Assembly (NCBI GenBank): GCA_905182985.1
Contig: CAJJDN010000099.1
Coordinates: 248,336-312,335, forward strand
DNA: 64,000 nucleotides
Direction of reading: 5' to 3'
Source of the DNA: Paramecium sonneborni
Lineage: Eukaryota > Ciliophora > Oligohymenophorea > Peniculida > Parameciidae
Each line of letters starts with the position of its first letter. The first letter of the stretch is position 1. The notes below the pieces were generated by a model. That model ran no database searches and was not told where the DNA came from. It worked only from the letters and a program-made list of their open reading frames with translations. The position numbers and the translations under genes were made by a program. Shown here one piece after another: positions 1 to 12,940 of this stretch.

Positions 1-3000
1 TCTAATAAATTAGGAATAAGTCCATGTCTTAAACAGGAACCAAAAGTTAGTAATGCTTCTTTGGCTTCAGATATTAATCCATTTTCAAGATAGATTCCTT
101 TAAAGGATATAAAAGTATCTCTTCCCCATGATCTGGCCCAACCTGTTGTAAAATGTGGTAATCCTGCTGCCATAGATTTAGAGAAAGGTAAATCTGCAAT
201 GAATTAATATGATGCTAATTTCAATTCTCTTTTAAATTATGAGGTTTAAAAATTTGTTATTGATAACATTGAATGATTATAGATGAAATCTACAAATTTA
301 CAGAAATAGGATGGAATATGATAACGTGGGATATTTTTAATTTGATTTGTGATAGTATTGATAAGTTTGGAGAGTTGTAAAAGTGAGAGTTGATATTAAA
401 CTCTATCATTTAAATAATCAAGTAACCAATTTCCATTTCTCAAATTTTCACAGATAGGATGTGCTAAATTATTAATAGTTTATGCTTCTCTAGTAGCAGA
501 ACGAGGACCAGCAAAACCAGCATAAATAAGTTATCTATAATTGGGAATGAAATATAATCCTTTGTTATTTTTATCTCTTTCTTCTGGTTCTGACATAAAG
601 AGTAAATAATTAAGTTATGATGATGTTAATTCATTAAAAAGTTATTATTATGAATTATCATTAAATATAAGATCTAATGATTATAGATTATTTTATTATT
701 CTGGAATAATTTGACATTCAAGTACAGCAGTAAATGAAGAAGGTAATTTAACAAAGTTTAGATGATTATCTTAGATTTCTGCAAATTCTCTAATATTTGA
801 ATGTTAAATAATTCTGACTTAAGATGCTTAAATGAATTGATTATTCTATTGAGGATGTTATATAAAATCGTCATGATAGAAGATGGCATCAACTTTAACA
901 AGTTATCCTGGTAATTTGATAGATGTAAAGGTATTAGGGATTCCAAATGAAGGTACAGTAATTAATACTTTAGATCTGCATTTATCTTAAGTTTCTCTAG
1001 TAATGATTTGTATGGTATCACCATAATTTTAACAAAAGATAAAAGGGAAATCGGTATTAAGTTCTTTTTTAATTTAATGTAATTTGAGTCTAACAAGTTC
1101 CATGGTTGTATGTATTTTCATAGGATTAGGTTCAACAATAAGTTTTCTATTAATTTAATCAATCCAATTAGAATTAACTTTATATTTATATTCATATGAT
1201 CCTTCATTTAAGGTGAGAGTGGAAGTATAAATATTGTTATTTGTAGAATTTAAAATTAATCCAGTTGACCATTGATTCCATGATCCAAATACTTCCACAT
1301 ATTGATTAGGTAATCCATCATATCGAAATGCAACAACAGATTATCTTTCAATTACTAATTATTCTTATGGTTAATCAATAGTGTATTATCGTCTCTCATC
1401 TACAACTGATAATTTATTTGGTAAGAATTGATCATATCCTCTAACAGATCCACCCATACAACCACTAAAAGATATTAATGAAGCTATAGGTAATTAATGT
1501 TTATATCCATGAGTAGATAATAGTGATTCATTATCATGAGATTATTCATATATCAAAGCAGGACTATATTAAGGTTAAAGTATAGTAAATGTTTCATTCA
1601 TTGATTCGAATTATTCTTATAATTTAGGTAATGATCCTATTGACATTCTTCCATCTCCACTGTAATAATGTAATTCTCTGTTTAAATGTCCTGCATCATG
1701 ACATCTATTAGTTTCTCTTACTAAACAATTAATTCCCATTGTTTTTGTGAATATTGAATCCTTCTCTGGTGATCCTGTAAATAACTCAGCAAACACTAAA
1801 ATATTTGGATTTGCTTTTCTTGCATTCCTCATCATATATTCACTAATTATTTATATATATATATTAATTACCCAACTATCATTGGAGTAGAATGTGCATT
1901 ATCTAATCTTAATCCTGCAAATATCTATGCCATCTATTAAACATATCTCTTCATATATTTCCATAAAGCAGGACTATCTTATTTCTTATGTCCATATCTT
2001 AATTTTACTAAATCACCCCATATTACTATTGTCCTTCTTAAATAATGATGATCCTAATTCTCAGCAAAATTATTCAATGGATCAAATCCTTAGATCCATC
2101 CATTATTTGCTACATATTTTCCATTACTTAATTTTGTAAAATATCTTGGAACTAATGAATCTCCTTTCTCATTTACTTCCACCTATGGATTCTTCAATGT
2201 CAATTTCCACCATGTTATCTAACCTCTTGTGGAATTCACTGCTTCTCTTATATACTATTCTGCTTCATTCCAATATTAATGGTTATAATATTACAACAAC
2301 TCACGGATATACTCCAAAGACACCTTCTTGTAATTCTCATCCTTACTATATATTCTTATTTTATAATTTACTTTAAATATTCCACTATCACTTCATAATT
2401 CAAAGATACACCATACTCTTTATAACCTTTCAGAATTGTCTATTATCCTATCAATTACAACATCATCTCACTTGCACTCTTTATAAAAATATTTTAATTC
2501 TCTTCCTGTTGCTCATTCTTACCTAACACAATCTTATTACATCTTCTATGTATCTCATTAACTACTCCATTTATATTAAATTAAAAATATCCATGAATAT
2601 TCAATTTCCTTATATACTCATGTTCCAATATATCCATTATTTAATTCAGATCATTCTCATTGTATATTGTATTACGTGGATATTAAGTCAATAATCCTGA
2701 GCCTAATTTATTACTAAACTCTGCTATTGCACAATCCAATTTTATTGCTGCTTCCAAATGAGGAGAATTCGCAACATTATATGTAGCATTCTCAAATTCT
2801 GGTTATACTAGCCAATTTGAATCGAATGCTGTATGATTTAACAAAATATCTATGAAAAAGTGTGTATTTGGAAATTTTGCAAAAAGTTATTTTAAATCAT
2901 CATAGGTATAATTACCAAAAATATCAGTATTCAATTTTAGTTAATCAGCTATTGCATATAAACTGGTTGATTAACCCAATTACTAAATAGGTGGAAAATG

Positions 3001-3486
3001 AAATGCTTCATAACCCAATTCTACTTGAGAACGAATTTATTTTTCATAATCTTCAAATTTACCCAAACAATATGGTAGTAATGTTTAGATTGTTAATTCT
3101 TACAATTTTGCCACATGATTGGGTTGAACAATAATATGATTCTCTACTCCTAAAACTACAGGTTTATCTTAAGCAATTAACCAACACAATCTTAAATAAG
3201 CTGCACCAGGCAATGAAAACTCTACATCAACTTTCCAATCACCTGAAGAATCAAGTGTAAAAGGTTTAACATCATGGTGCTACTAAATTTATTTCAAAGT
3301 TTAGTTTTCCATCTCATGTATACGCTTATAACCTTTTTGCATGATCACGTAGGGATAATAACCTTATTTACGATTGCGAACAAAGATTCTAACAACCTTT
3401 TGTTGAAGTGCATAGATTGCTTTATCATGACTGCCTTCAATTTCTCCCTGTTAATTTAGTTCTAAGAAGAATCTATCCTATTGCAT
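1..3486 (-). CDS. AGL: Glycogen debranching enzyme, C-terminus cut by window edge
   Basis: Bifunctional 4-alpha-glucanotransferase/amylo-1,6-glucosidase that removes branch points in cytosolic glycogen. The minus-strand frame reads through TAA/TAG as Gln. At about 1878-1906 it carries the signature [11 protein letters not shown], which holds the transferase catalytic Asp, followed after a 29-nt intron (1843-1871) by [14 protein letters not shown], typical of eukaryotic debranching enzymes. About 1,150 residues are present; family members have about 1,500, so the C-terminal glucosidase part lies outside the window. The start chosen is the Met of [11 protein letters not shown] at 3486. An in-frame Met at 3524 exists but would leave only 9 bp to the stop of the upstream kinase gene. 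Recognition is firm; the exact start is inferred. Confidence 0.93.
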
Positions 3487-3533
3487 AAATATTATTTCTT
3501 TAATCAAATCTAGATGAATTAACATATATAATT

Positions 3534-4830
3534 TCAACGATTAATACAACCAAGAGAAATCAGAACTCTCCTAAAGAAAGTTTATTAAGGTTGCTCGTTT
3601 TAGTGTTAAGTTTAATGGAATACAAAATGTTGAGATTTTTATTAAATCTCTTCGAATTCTTTATTAGTGGTTTTCCTTTCAGAAACAACAGTTTAACAAG
3701 ATTTAAGTGGAGAATGATTTTAATCGTCTATGATCATTGAGATATTTCTTGGATAGAAGAGATCATTGTTAGATTATTATTTTGATTTAGATAGCATCCA
3801 TTTATGATTGAGAATACCCTAAATAGAAGGTCTATTAAATGGATTAGGTTGAAGAATCATAGCTATCAAAGATTTACAATCTTCACTCACAAACTCTTCA
3901 TATTTCAACTATTTTCCTGATAGAATTGCGACACATTTTTCCTAATCATTTTTTCCTGTAAAAGGAGGCTTACCTTAAACCATTTCATATAGAAGAACAC
4001 CTAAACACCAAATATCCAATTTGTAATTAGTACTTTAGGATTTAATCATTTCTGGTGCCATATATTCAACAGTTCCACAAAAGGCCTTCTTCAAATTTTC
4101 CATTTCAGTGGACCATCCAAAATCACATATCTTAATATTCCCCTTTGTATCTAATAGTAAATTCTCTGGCTATTTATAAAAACTTAATTAAACCTTGATA
4201 TCTCTATGGATTATCTTCATCTTATGTAAGTACTCTATACCAAGACAAGTCTAATACAAATAATGAAAGGCTTCATCTTCAGATAAATGACGTTGCTTTT
4301 TAATCTTTTTAAATAGAGATCCTCCTTCTGCATATTCCAGAATAAGGTACACATTAGTCTTTATTTATAAATTTATTTATAATACCTTATCTTCAAAATA
4401 ACTATCCAATTTAATAATATTAGGATGATTCAATTTACGTTAAATTTTTATTTCCCTTTTCAAATTATCAATTGTACAATATTTAAATAGTTCTTCCTTC
4501 TTCATCTATCATCATTAATTATTCAAACATACTGCTTTCATAGCAAATAATTTTCCACTCTATATTTCCTTCACTAAAGTCACCCAACCAAAAGAGCCTT
4601 ATCCCAATGTTTATTACATTGACTAAAAATCACTAATTTATAATTCTTTAACTACCTATTTGTTTTCTTTTTAATCGTCCTCGATGATGCTTTGCTGCTT
4701 GATCCAGGCATATTAGTGCTAACATTATTTTATAAACATACCAATTCGAATCGTGTTTTGAAATTGAAGTGTTCAATCTTAAACTTTTACCATTACTAGT
4801 AGTCTCTGAAAATGCTTAATTAGAGTTCAT
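3534..4830 (-). CDS. Aurora-like serine/threonine protein kinase
   Basis: Protein kinase of about 390-400 residues. After an N-terminal Ser/Thr-rich stretch ([15 protein letters not shown]) come the glycine loop (LGQGSFGWV), the lysine (FAMKA), the catalytic loop HRDIKPENLLLD, the activation segment DFGWS and [16 protein letters not shown] is characteristic of Aurora kinases, which act in mitosis and in ciliary disassembly. Four introns of 23-27 nt are needed for the frame (one at 4719-4741; another splits HRDIK from PENLL). A fifth, in-frame 27-nt GT...AAG segment before TNVYLILEY may be an intron or a nine-residue insertion. The C-terminal tail is Gln-rich and ends at TGA 3534-3536. Kinase call is certain; Aurora assignment is inferred from the motif. 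Confidence 0.9.
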
Positions 4831-4890
4831 TAATATAAAATATATATTTCAAATCTCAAGATCCCCTAATAAGACCTCTATATCATATCT

Positions 4891-5114
4891 TCAATCATCT
4901 TACATCAAATTTAGCTTTTAAATATTCAACTAGTATTCAAATATCTTATTACTTATCTTCTTGAGTGTCTATTCCATAACGTTTTTTCTTTTAATATATT
5001 CTAAGAAAATACTTTTACCTAATACTAATCAAGTTTAAGTTTTAGTAAAACTAAATTTGAATCTAGATAGTCTCTTTGAATCAGATTAAGAATCTATACA
5101 TTTACAAAGGACAT
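4891..5114 (-). CDS. Possible small hypothetical protein
   Basis: A minus-strand reading frame starting MSFVNVQILNLIQRD stays open to TGA at 4891-4893 if a 23-nt GTA...TAG segment is removed near its end, giving about 65 residues. It has no recognisable domain. It lies between the Aurora-like kinase and an AT-rich spacer. TGA is rare in such DNA, so a frame this short can stay open by chance. Confidence 0.25.
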
Positions 5115-5760
5115 TAAAATCAATTTTATTTTGATTTCAATTTTTGTGTCAAAATTCCTTTAAAATGCTAATAAAAATATACTACACTTCCACCAAATAT
5201 TTTATGTATAAGCTATCATTTAAACAATACTATTTTTCTAATTAACATATAATATAACATAAATACAATTTATTAAAAAGGAAAAAAAAATATAACAACA
5301 TTTATTCATTCAAGCTTACTGATTTTATAATGAACTAATTTTTTTTTTTTTATTGAGGAATACCTCCGCAAAGATAATTAATTTTAAATCAAATTTATTT
5401 AGAATTTAGTAAGAGAATACTTATACTGGATTTACTAATCTATATGCAAATAAGCTAAAAATATTAAAAATAATGTTATATTTAAGAATAATTAATAAAT
5501 TTATTTTCTTTATTAGAAATATATCAAGAAATATATAGCTCACTATAAAATAGTATAGTACATTTGGGCTTATCAAAGTAATAAATAGATTTAAAAGTGC
5601 ATATAATTTCAATTTAAAATGTTATAATAAAATATTTTAGAGTGTTATATCATAGTTTTCATTAAAATATATTATAAAATTCAAAACAATCAGTAAATAT
5701 TATTCATGCAGTTGAAATCTAGGTAATAAATAATTATTATATGTAAATATAGCAAAATTA
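5115..5760. other. AT-rich intergenic stretch
   Basis: About 650 bp of very AT-rich sequence with homopolymer runs (for example 13 T near 5340). On the minus strand a frame from 5612 runs about 150 codons without TGA and encodes a hydrophobic start (MKLYALLNLFITLIS), but its composition is that of translated AT-rich spacer and it has no recognised domain. No RNA gene was seen. Confidence 0.5.
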
Positions 5761-6823
5761 TCAAATAACTTAGTTATTGTCAGATTTTGATGAAAATAAT
5801 CGATCAATTATCATTTTTTAAGGAGTTCTTTACAGAAAGTTCTTTTGTTTCTATGAACCTGCAGTTGATTGAAACTATTATTTAGTGCTTGCTTAAGGGG
5901 ATTAAATTTATGGTAGCTGATTGAAATGATCTTGTTTATCAATATTATTTAATTTATATGCTGATTTCATTTGATTTTGAGATTCTTGAGAGTCTCTAAG
6001 ATGTACTTATGCGGTTCTTGATTTTCTAGCTACATCATCATTAGGGAGATTGCAACTTATAAATTCATTGACAGGAGTAATAGTTTATTTTGAGGAATTA
6101 GTTCTTAGAGCAGTCTCTTATTAAGATTATTGTCCTATTGAACCATATCCAATGAATTGATTATTGTTATTTTTTTTTGCTTAATTAATTCGAGGTAAAA
6201 ATGCAGTTGAGTTTGATTTTTACATTTATTCAGTATTATAATGAGATTACCCACTATCTAATAATGATTTTTGATAAGAAGGGTATCCAGGTTTATTGAA
6301 TTCATCAGTTTGTTTGATAGGAATATGCTTTCGAATAGGTTATAAATCAGCCATACTAATATTAAATTCATTATCAGAAATTTTAAGTGGTGAACCGAGC
6401 TTAATGTTGGTGTTTCTTTGAAAGCCAGGTGCAACAGAATTGTTCTAGACTATATTAATTTATTCATGGTTTGTTTTAGGTTAAGGTGGTGAAAATGGTT
6501 TGATGAAAGGAACTTTAATTAATTTAGGAGGGGAGCTAATTAGATATAATTTCATACCTAAGTTTATTCATAACAGGAGTAATATGATTATTTTATGCGA
6601 ACTATTTAGTAGATTTAGTATTTATGACTTTTTTTAAGGTTTGAGAAGGTCTTTTTTCTGTGTTAATCTGAGATTATAAATTCTTTTTGCCTTCTGAACT
6701 AATTTTGAAAGCTTATTCTTTAGGAGATTTGAAGGGGACTTTTTATATTTATTTTTATTAGAATCTAATGGATTAGCCTAATGAGCTCAATTATGGATTA
6801 AAAAATTAAGCAGTTTGTTTCAT
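5761..6823 (-). CDS. Low-complexity, probably disordered protein
   Basis: A 346-residue protein from MKQTAQFFNPQLSSLGQ to SSKSDNNQVI, with one 22-nt intron at 6536-6557 that restores the frame exactly. It is rich in Gln, Asn, Ser, Lys and Pro (many PxKxP-type stretches such as LIKVPFIKPFSPPQP) and has no transmembrane segment or recognised domain. The reading frame depends on many TAA/TAG glutamine codons. It lies in a run of minus-strand genes with ordinary spacing. Function unknown; coding status is well supported by length, the intron and amino-acid composition. Confidence 0.75.
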
Positions 6824-7099
6824 TTCTTATTACAAACGACTATCATCAAATGAAGCTTAATCTTGGTGATTTATCATTTACTTTAAATAAATTATTTATT
6901 TATTTATTTATCAATAACAATTATTGATGTAAGTAATGATAAGATTTGTCAAATATTTATAATAATTTGATCTGTGTAAAATAAACTTTTATTTATAATA
7001 GATTTAATAAGATATAACAAACGATAACATATAGAATTAGTCTAATAGATTTAAAGAAAGAGAAGACATAAAATATTTTGTTGAATAATTGAATTAGTT

Positions 7100-8681
7100 T
7101 CATTCATTATTGGTAACAATCAAAGAGATTGCAGTTCCCTCTTTGAAATCATCAGGTAATTCGACAACATAATATGATTTACTGATAGCTTTCAATGTAC
7201 ATCCAGTGCATTTTCTATAAATAGAGGAAAAGATTACGTGAAATGGAAATGAATTTCTTCAAAATAATATTCTCTTGATAAAAAGATCTCAGTTTATTTT
7301 CCATTACATTTATTACTGGCTCTCCAATCTAATTATAAGAAATAAGAGTTATCATCTACTCTATTGAAATTGGAATTGCTTGGAATACCACAGATTTTAG
7401 TTACATATGGTCTACTAAGAGTTTTGACTTTATTAGTATATAATTATCCAAATTCATCATAGAAAGATTCTATTTATCCAGGATGAGCCTATGTTGTTAT
7501 ATCAGCATAATATTTAAATTCCCAATAAGCCCATGATGTGAATCTAGATTCCATTAAATCTAATAGATAATTAAGTTCTTTATTTCCTTCTGGAGTATCA
7601 AGAATAGCACCAAATTCAGTCATAAATTTACCAACTCCTAAATTCTTAGCAACACCTTCTTTTGTAGCAAAAAAGAATGAATCCATATAATTGCATACTT
7701 ATTCATTTTTTGGAATACTATAATCATCAACATTAAAACAATAAATGTGATAACTGTAAACTTCTCTATCTCTATATTCTTCACCTCCTGGAGTATCTTT
7801 AAATCCAGCACCTATAAGATCTGATGTCCCTGGTTCAAAAAAGATAATTTTCTAATCATCAAACTTTCTTATCTATTTATGCACCTTTCTATAAAGAGGC
7901 AATAAATTATGATTATTACCATAGTTTGGAAATAGAAATTCCCTTATACTATGATAAATTGATCCTTAAATTGGTTCATTGATAATTTCATATCCAATAA
8001 CATTTTTATGATTTTTAAAATAATTAGCTACTACACCCCAATACTCAGCAAATGCATCAGCAATTCCTTCTTTGTTATCAAAAAGATTTTAGAATGTTTT
8101 TGATGCTTCAGCTGTTAAATAATACATAATAAACTTTTTCTTTAAACAATCCTCAATAAGTGGAACACCTTCATCATCAGTATGAATCTTAGAGAATATA
8201 TAAGGATATGGGAATCTAAATTCTTTTGATTTAGTTCTAGCAATTGTCCAATCAGGAAATCCATTACCACAAAAGAATCTATTTAATACATCTTAATGTG
8301 AATCTAATAAAACTGTAATCCCTTTAGCTTCACATCTTTATACTATTTTATCAATTTCTTCCAAATATGTATAATTATATTATCCTCTTACAGGTTCTAC
8401 TCCTTCCCATGCAACATGTAATCTTATGAAAGTCATTCCCCAAGAAACTAAATTATCCAAGTCAAAATCTGATAGTGAATCATTAGAATCAAATCCTTCT
8501 GATATTGGTGGATAATATGGAGGCAATTTGTATACAACATTCACCCTATCTATGATTATTATGTTTACCCATGAAACACTCGTCTTAAACCATCTGAATC
8601 CAAAATGAATTGATCATCTCTATTCACTTTAAATGATGATGCTACAAATACGAGATAGAACAATAATATGCAATATTTCAT
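7100..8681 (-). CDS. Secreted GH5 glycosidase, endoglycoceramidase-like
   Basis: Glycoside hydrolase family 5 enzyme of about 510 residues that probably cleaves the glycan from glycosphingolipids or a related substrate. The N-terminus MKYCILLFYLVFVASSF is a clear signal peptide. The fold is marked by FHGVNVVYKLPP, GMTFIRLHVAWEGVEP, the acid/base motif YEIINEP (about 7964-7992) and the nucleophile motif FMTEFGA (about 7607-7625); GMTFIRL, INEP and TEFG together match endoglycoceramidases. One intron (8546-8568, 23 nt) joins FHG to VNV. The total length leaves a remainder, so one more short intron in the C-terminal half is expected. Expected location is a lysosome/food vacuole or outside the cell. 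Substrate is inferred from motifs only. Confidence 0.85.
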
Positions 8682-8742
8682 TATTTTATTTTAATAAAGT
8701 ACTCTTTATTACATTTTTTATATTTTTAACTTAAAAAGGTAA

Positions 8743-10612
8743 TCATAACCAAGATTTTATTTATAGATCATCAGAAATCATAACTTTCATTTAATCTTAT
8801 TTAGCATATTTCTATAATCATGATAAAAATTCTTCAAGTACTTAGCATTGCACCAAAAGCATATGCATCAATTCAAATGAATTTTTCTAAGCACCTAGGA
8901 AATCAAAAACTCTACTCTATTTCCCAATTTATATATGACCACTCTTATTTGACATCGTTTTATTTGCCAGCAAATTAGATAATTAACTCTATTAAAGAAA
9001 TTCTTATCCACATTCATACATTAAATTATCCGAATAAGTAGATATTGCATTTAATTTAGCATTCAGAGTATTTTCTGAAACAAATAACTCCTTTTATATT
9101 TCTATAATCTCCTTTCCTAAATCCTCTTTCGTAGTATTTAGTATTTTATCAACAATACTTTTGTACTACTTTCCAAAAAATAGTGTATCTCCTAATAATT
9201 ATGACTATGATAAAGAATTTACAATATATTTACAATTATTGAACATTTTTCATTTAATTCAGCTTTCATTAATTTAATTTCATTATCTTTTGTTTATTAC
9301 AATTAATTGCATTAGTCTTGATAATAAGAATGAGTTTCATTTTGATACTTCTCAAATTAAGCTTTAATTTAATCATGAGCAATCTTATTTTATACATATA
9401 ATTACTTTATATTTTTCAAGATTTTATTTAATTTTAATATTTTCTATTTCAAATTCATGATAAAGATTAAAATATTGTTCTTTTTCTTCAAAACAAATTT
9501 GATTACTCGATTTTAATAGTTCGTATGAATTTTTTAATTGTTCAAGCTTAAAATTAAATAAAAAATTTGAATACTTCTTCAATTTTAGATTCCAATTAAG
9601 ATTTTAGGGATACATTTAAATCATTTAACTCTGAAATTGAAAGAATTTATTTTTTATTATTATTTTATAATTTCAAAATTTAGTCATTTAATTATGTGAT
9701 AAGCTTAGATTTCTATTCCAATTCATCAATTTGATGTTTTATAATAGTTTATGATCCATTATTTAATTAATGATTACTTTTGAGTTGATTAGAGCTTAAA
9801 TTGATTTCAGTTGCATATTTATTTTAATGAAGAGCTGATTTATTTTTTTCTAAATTACAACTATTAAATCTATGATGATGAGAAGATTTATTAATAGTTT
9901 TTAAGGAACAAATATTTGCATTAGGTTTAAAGGAATTTTAAATTTGGGTTAATTAATGATTGAGAGTATCAATTTAGGTAGTTACATTCTATTTAGATTT
10001 GATTTCTTCTATGATTTCATAAACAATCGTAACAATATCCTTAACCATATTTTAAAATTACAAAGTCTATTCTTGAGTTGATTCTTATTTACTTTTGATT
10101 ATATCTTGATTAAATTCTAAGATCAAGAGATAAATCATATATTTGAGTAGAATAAGATCGGTGGATCTATAAAAATCAAAGCATATATTTGAATTATCAA
10201 GACAAAAGAGTTTAATTTTAGTAATAATAGAAGCAAAAGTATTTTGATCATGGTCTTTGGCATATTAAAGTAATTTTAGTTTTTTTTCTATATGAATTAG
10301 GGATGTTACAAAGGATTAGTGAAAAAGAGGATTGGAATGAAAATGTTTTTAAGGATAAAAGTCAATAGGATTATCATTCTATGTGAATGATTTGTGTTTA
10401 TCCATTTACTTAACTATACGATCAGTCCATTATTCTACATCATATTGTTTGATTTGAAGGTAGGGGACTGGTGTTGACTTTTAGAGTAATAGGTTAATTT
10501 ATTTAGCGGAAATAGGTTTAGTTGGAGATTGAGAGTGTTGACTAGCTTTCTTTTAGGTGGAATACAAATTTTGAAGTTTTTGAAGCAATTAATTGCTAGA
10601 AGCTGAGTTCAT
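8743..10612 (-). CDS. Coiled-coil protein of unknown function
   Basis: A 586-residue protein from MNSASSNQLLQKLQNL to MISDDLQIKSWL. The middle is a long charged coiled coil (for example IDELEQKSKLITQLNDQ, and KLEQLKNSYELLKSS). Four introns restore one open frame that closes exactly on a multiple of three. Two end in TAG; two end in AAG (9547-9574, 28 nt; 9384-9405, 22 nt), and without removal of these the frame hits TGA. No catalytic domain or membrane segment was seen. It is divergent from the surface-antigen-like gene, with only 61 bp between the start codons. Confidence 0.8.
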
Positions 10613-10673
10613 TATAATTAACAGATATTTATACGAGAGTGAATTAAAAATCTTAAATTATTAATAAATTAAA
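10613..10673. promoter_or_regulatory. 61-bp bidirectional promoter region
   Basis: The only sequence between two divergent start codons (minus gene ending at 10612, plus gene starting at 10674). It must hold both promoters and both 5' leaders unless these lie inside the coding regions. It is AT-rich; no recognised motif was identified. Confidence 0.5.
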
Positions 10674-12925
10674 ATGAGAGTTCTCTTGTGTGTAGCATTG
10701 CTTTTAGTTGTGAGAAGTGCAATTACAGTCACATGTCCAAAGACTGGATATGGTTGTATAACTTATGGAGCCAATACCTTCGTTTAATCAACAAGAACAA
10801 ATTCATTATGCAGAAATGGTATTCTATATTATGATCAATAAAGGGTTTTATTGGAACAATTAAGCTTGTATGCCGTGTAAAAATGCAGATAATGATTTAA
10901 GTGGATATTACACATGCAGTAGCTATTATGGAGCAACTTAATTGACATGCAATTCTGGCTATACATTGATAAATGGGTAATGCAGCAATTACTATTTTTA
11001 AGTGTCTGTATTTAAATACCTATTGGATGTCAGACTTATGCGTTGAATTCTAATTCAGATGCCTATGTTTGTACTGCATGTACATCCGATTATACACTTA
11101 AGGCAGGTGTATGTATCAATAATTAATATTGTTCTTCATGGGATGAAAATGCTGTTTGCTTATCTTGTTAAACCAAATACTTTTTAAATTGGGATTTGAA
11201 GTTCACACCATCAAATTCAAGCTCAAATTCTACAATCTGGTTTGGAACATGGTAATAATATTATTTAATGCCTGGATAATCATTTTGCAGTTTATGTACC
11301 TAAACTATGCCTAATTGTAAATCTTGTAATTCACCGTAACTATTTACATCATTTTAGATATACTTGTTCATAATGTAATGATGGTTACTATTGGTAACAA
11401 GCAGTCAGTAGCACTCCTTTGACATCTTCTAATGCATAATTTGCAGGCTCTTGCGTTAGCTGTTTAAGCAGTGGAAATTGTGCCACATGTCAAGGATCCA
11501 CATGTACTTAATGCTTACCTGGTTTCTATGCTTCTAAAGATAATACTTAAACCATTATTTAATCTTGTAGTTTTTGTCCTATTGGATGTTCATCTTGTAC
11601 ATCATAATCAACTTGTAATGACTGTTATCCTTCATACTTTAAATTTGGAGATTTATGCTATTCAATGTAAAAATGTTCTTCTGTCAATTTACAATTAACA
11701 TAAGCTGGTTCAAATCCTAAGTGTTCAGCTTGTGTTGCTGGATATGCTTTAGACTAAGCAAGTGGAATCTGTTATTAATGTAATAACTGTGATAGTTGCA
11801 CTGTGCCTGCTGGATAATAAACAGCTTCTTTATAAACCTCATGTTCAACTTGTCGAGATACGTATCATTTATTATTTATATAATTATAGTTATTATGGAG
11901 TAAAAGATGGAAATGGTATAGTTACTTGTAGATAATGCACCTAAGCATCAGATTCATTTTTAAGATGTTAAGGTCCAGTTGAAAATTCATCTCTCACAGC
12001 AGTTGTACCCACTTAATGTTAAGATGGATATTATTTATATACCTTACCAGCTTCAGGTACAACAGCTGCATAAGTGATTTGTGTTCCATCAACTCAAAGT
12101 CTTTAATGTGTCACAATAGTTGCAACAAGTGGTAATCAATATACATGTGCCTCATGTACTACTTAAACTAACTTGTATAATAATACTTTGTGTTTGGCTT
12201 GTGATGCATCATTAACTAACTCATTGCCTCAAGGTTGTTCTGCTTGTACAGGATCACCTAATAATTCAATAAATTGTAATGCTTGTTATGTCAACTACTT
12301 TTTCTCAACAGGTACAACTACAACATGTACAGCTTGTGATTCATAATGTATTTAATGTGGATCTGGTCCAACTTGCTCAAGATGTGTAAATGGTTATTAT
12401 GTATCTGGTGGTGGATGTACTTAATGTGGTGTCTCTAATTGTGCTACTTGTACTGCAGATAGTCCAAATTCTTGTTAAGTTTGTAACAATGGATACTTCT
12501 TATCAAGTATCAATACAGGAACCTAAACAACTTCATATTGTTTGGCATGTCCTTTTGAATGTGCAACTTGTTCTGCCCCAGGTTAAGTTTGTAATTCTTG
12601 TATTAGTGGATATGTCCTTTCAAATGGGGGTTGCATTAGTTTGAGTTAAGCTAATTGTGCTGAAGGATATCCTACATCAACTTCATAAAATCAATAAACA
12701 CCATCCACTCAATCTGGTTGTGCTATTTGCAAATATGGATTTTACAACTTTTAAAAAAGATGTCTCCAATCTGTACAACCATATGCAGGAGTAATAATAT
12801 ATTTAATCTATCTTTAGGCTGTTTATGTTCCAAATAATTTCACTTTTGGTTCAAATCCAGGAATATCTAATTACCAGACCATCCTGTATTCAATATTCTT
12901 GGTTATTTTGTTGCTTGGATATTGA
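10674..12925 (+). CDS. Cysteine-rich surface-antigen-like protein with signal peptide and hydrophobic C-terminus
   Basis: About 724 residues. It begins with a signal peptide (MRVLLCVALLLVVRSAIT), continues with many CxxC units separated by short loops (CTACTSDYTLKAGVC, CSRCVNGYYVSGGGC, CATCSAPGQVCNSC), and ends in a hydrophobic tail (TILYSIFLVILLLGY) that could be a GPI-attachment signal. This layout resembles ciliate immobilisation antigens and related Cys-rich surface proteins. Three introns (22, 28 and 27 nt, all TAG) fit. Two single-base frame changes remain, one near 10845 and one near 11003. They cancel each other, and the stretch between them is clearly coding in the shifted frame. They may be sequencing errors, a real frameshift or gene decay. 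It ends 15 bp before the next gene. Confidence 0.8.
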
Positions 12926-12940
12926 TTTATTAATATAATT

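Noticed and set aside
3486..3524. Upstream Met (3524) as start of the debranching enzyme
   Set aside because: In frame, but it would leave only 9 bp after the kinase stop, and the added residues (MLIHLDLIKEIIF) add no recognised feature. It remains possible.
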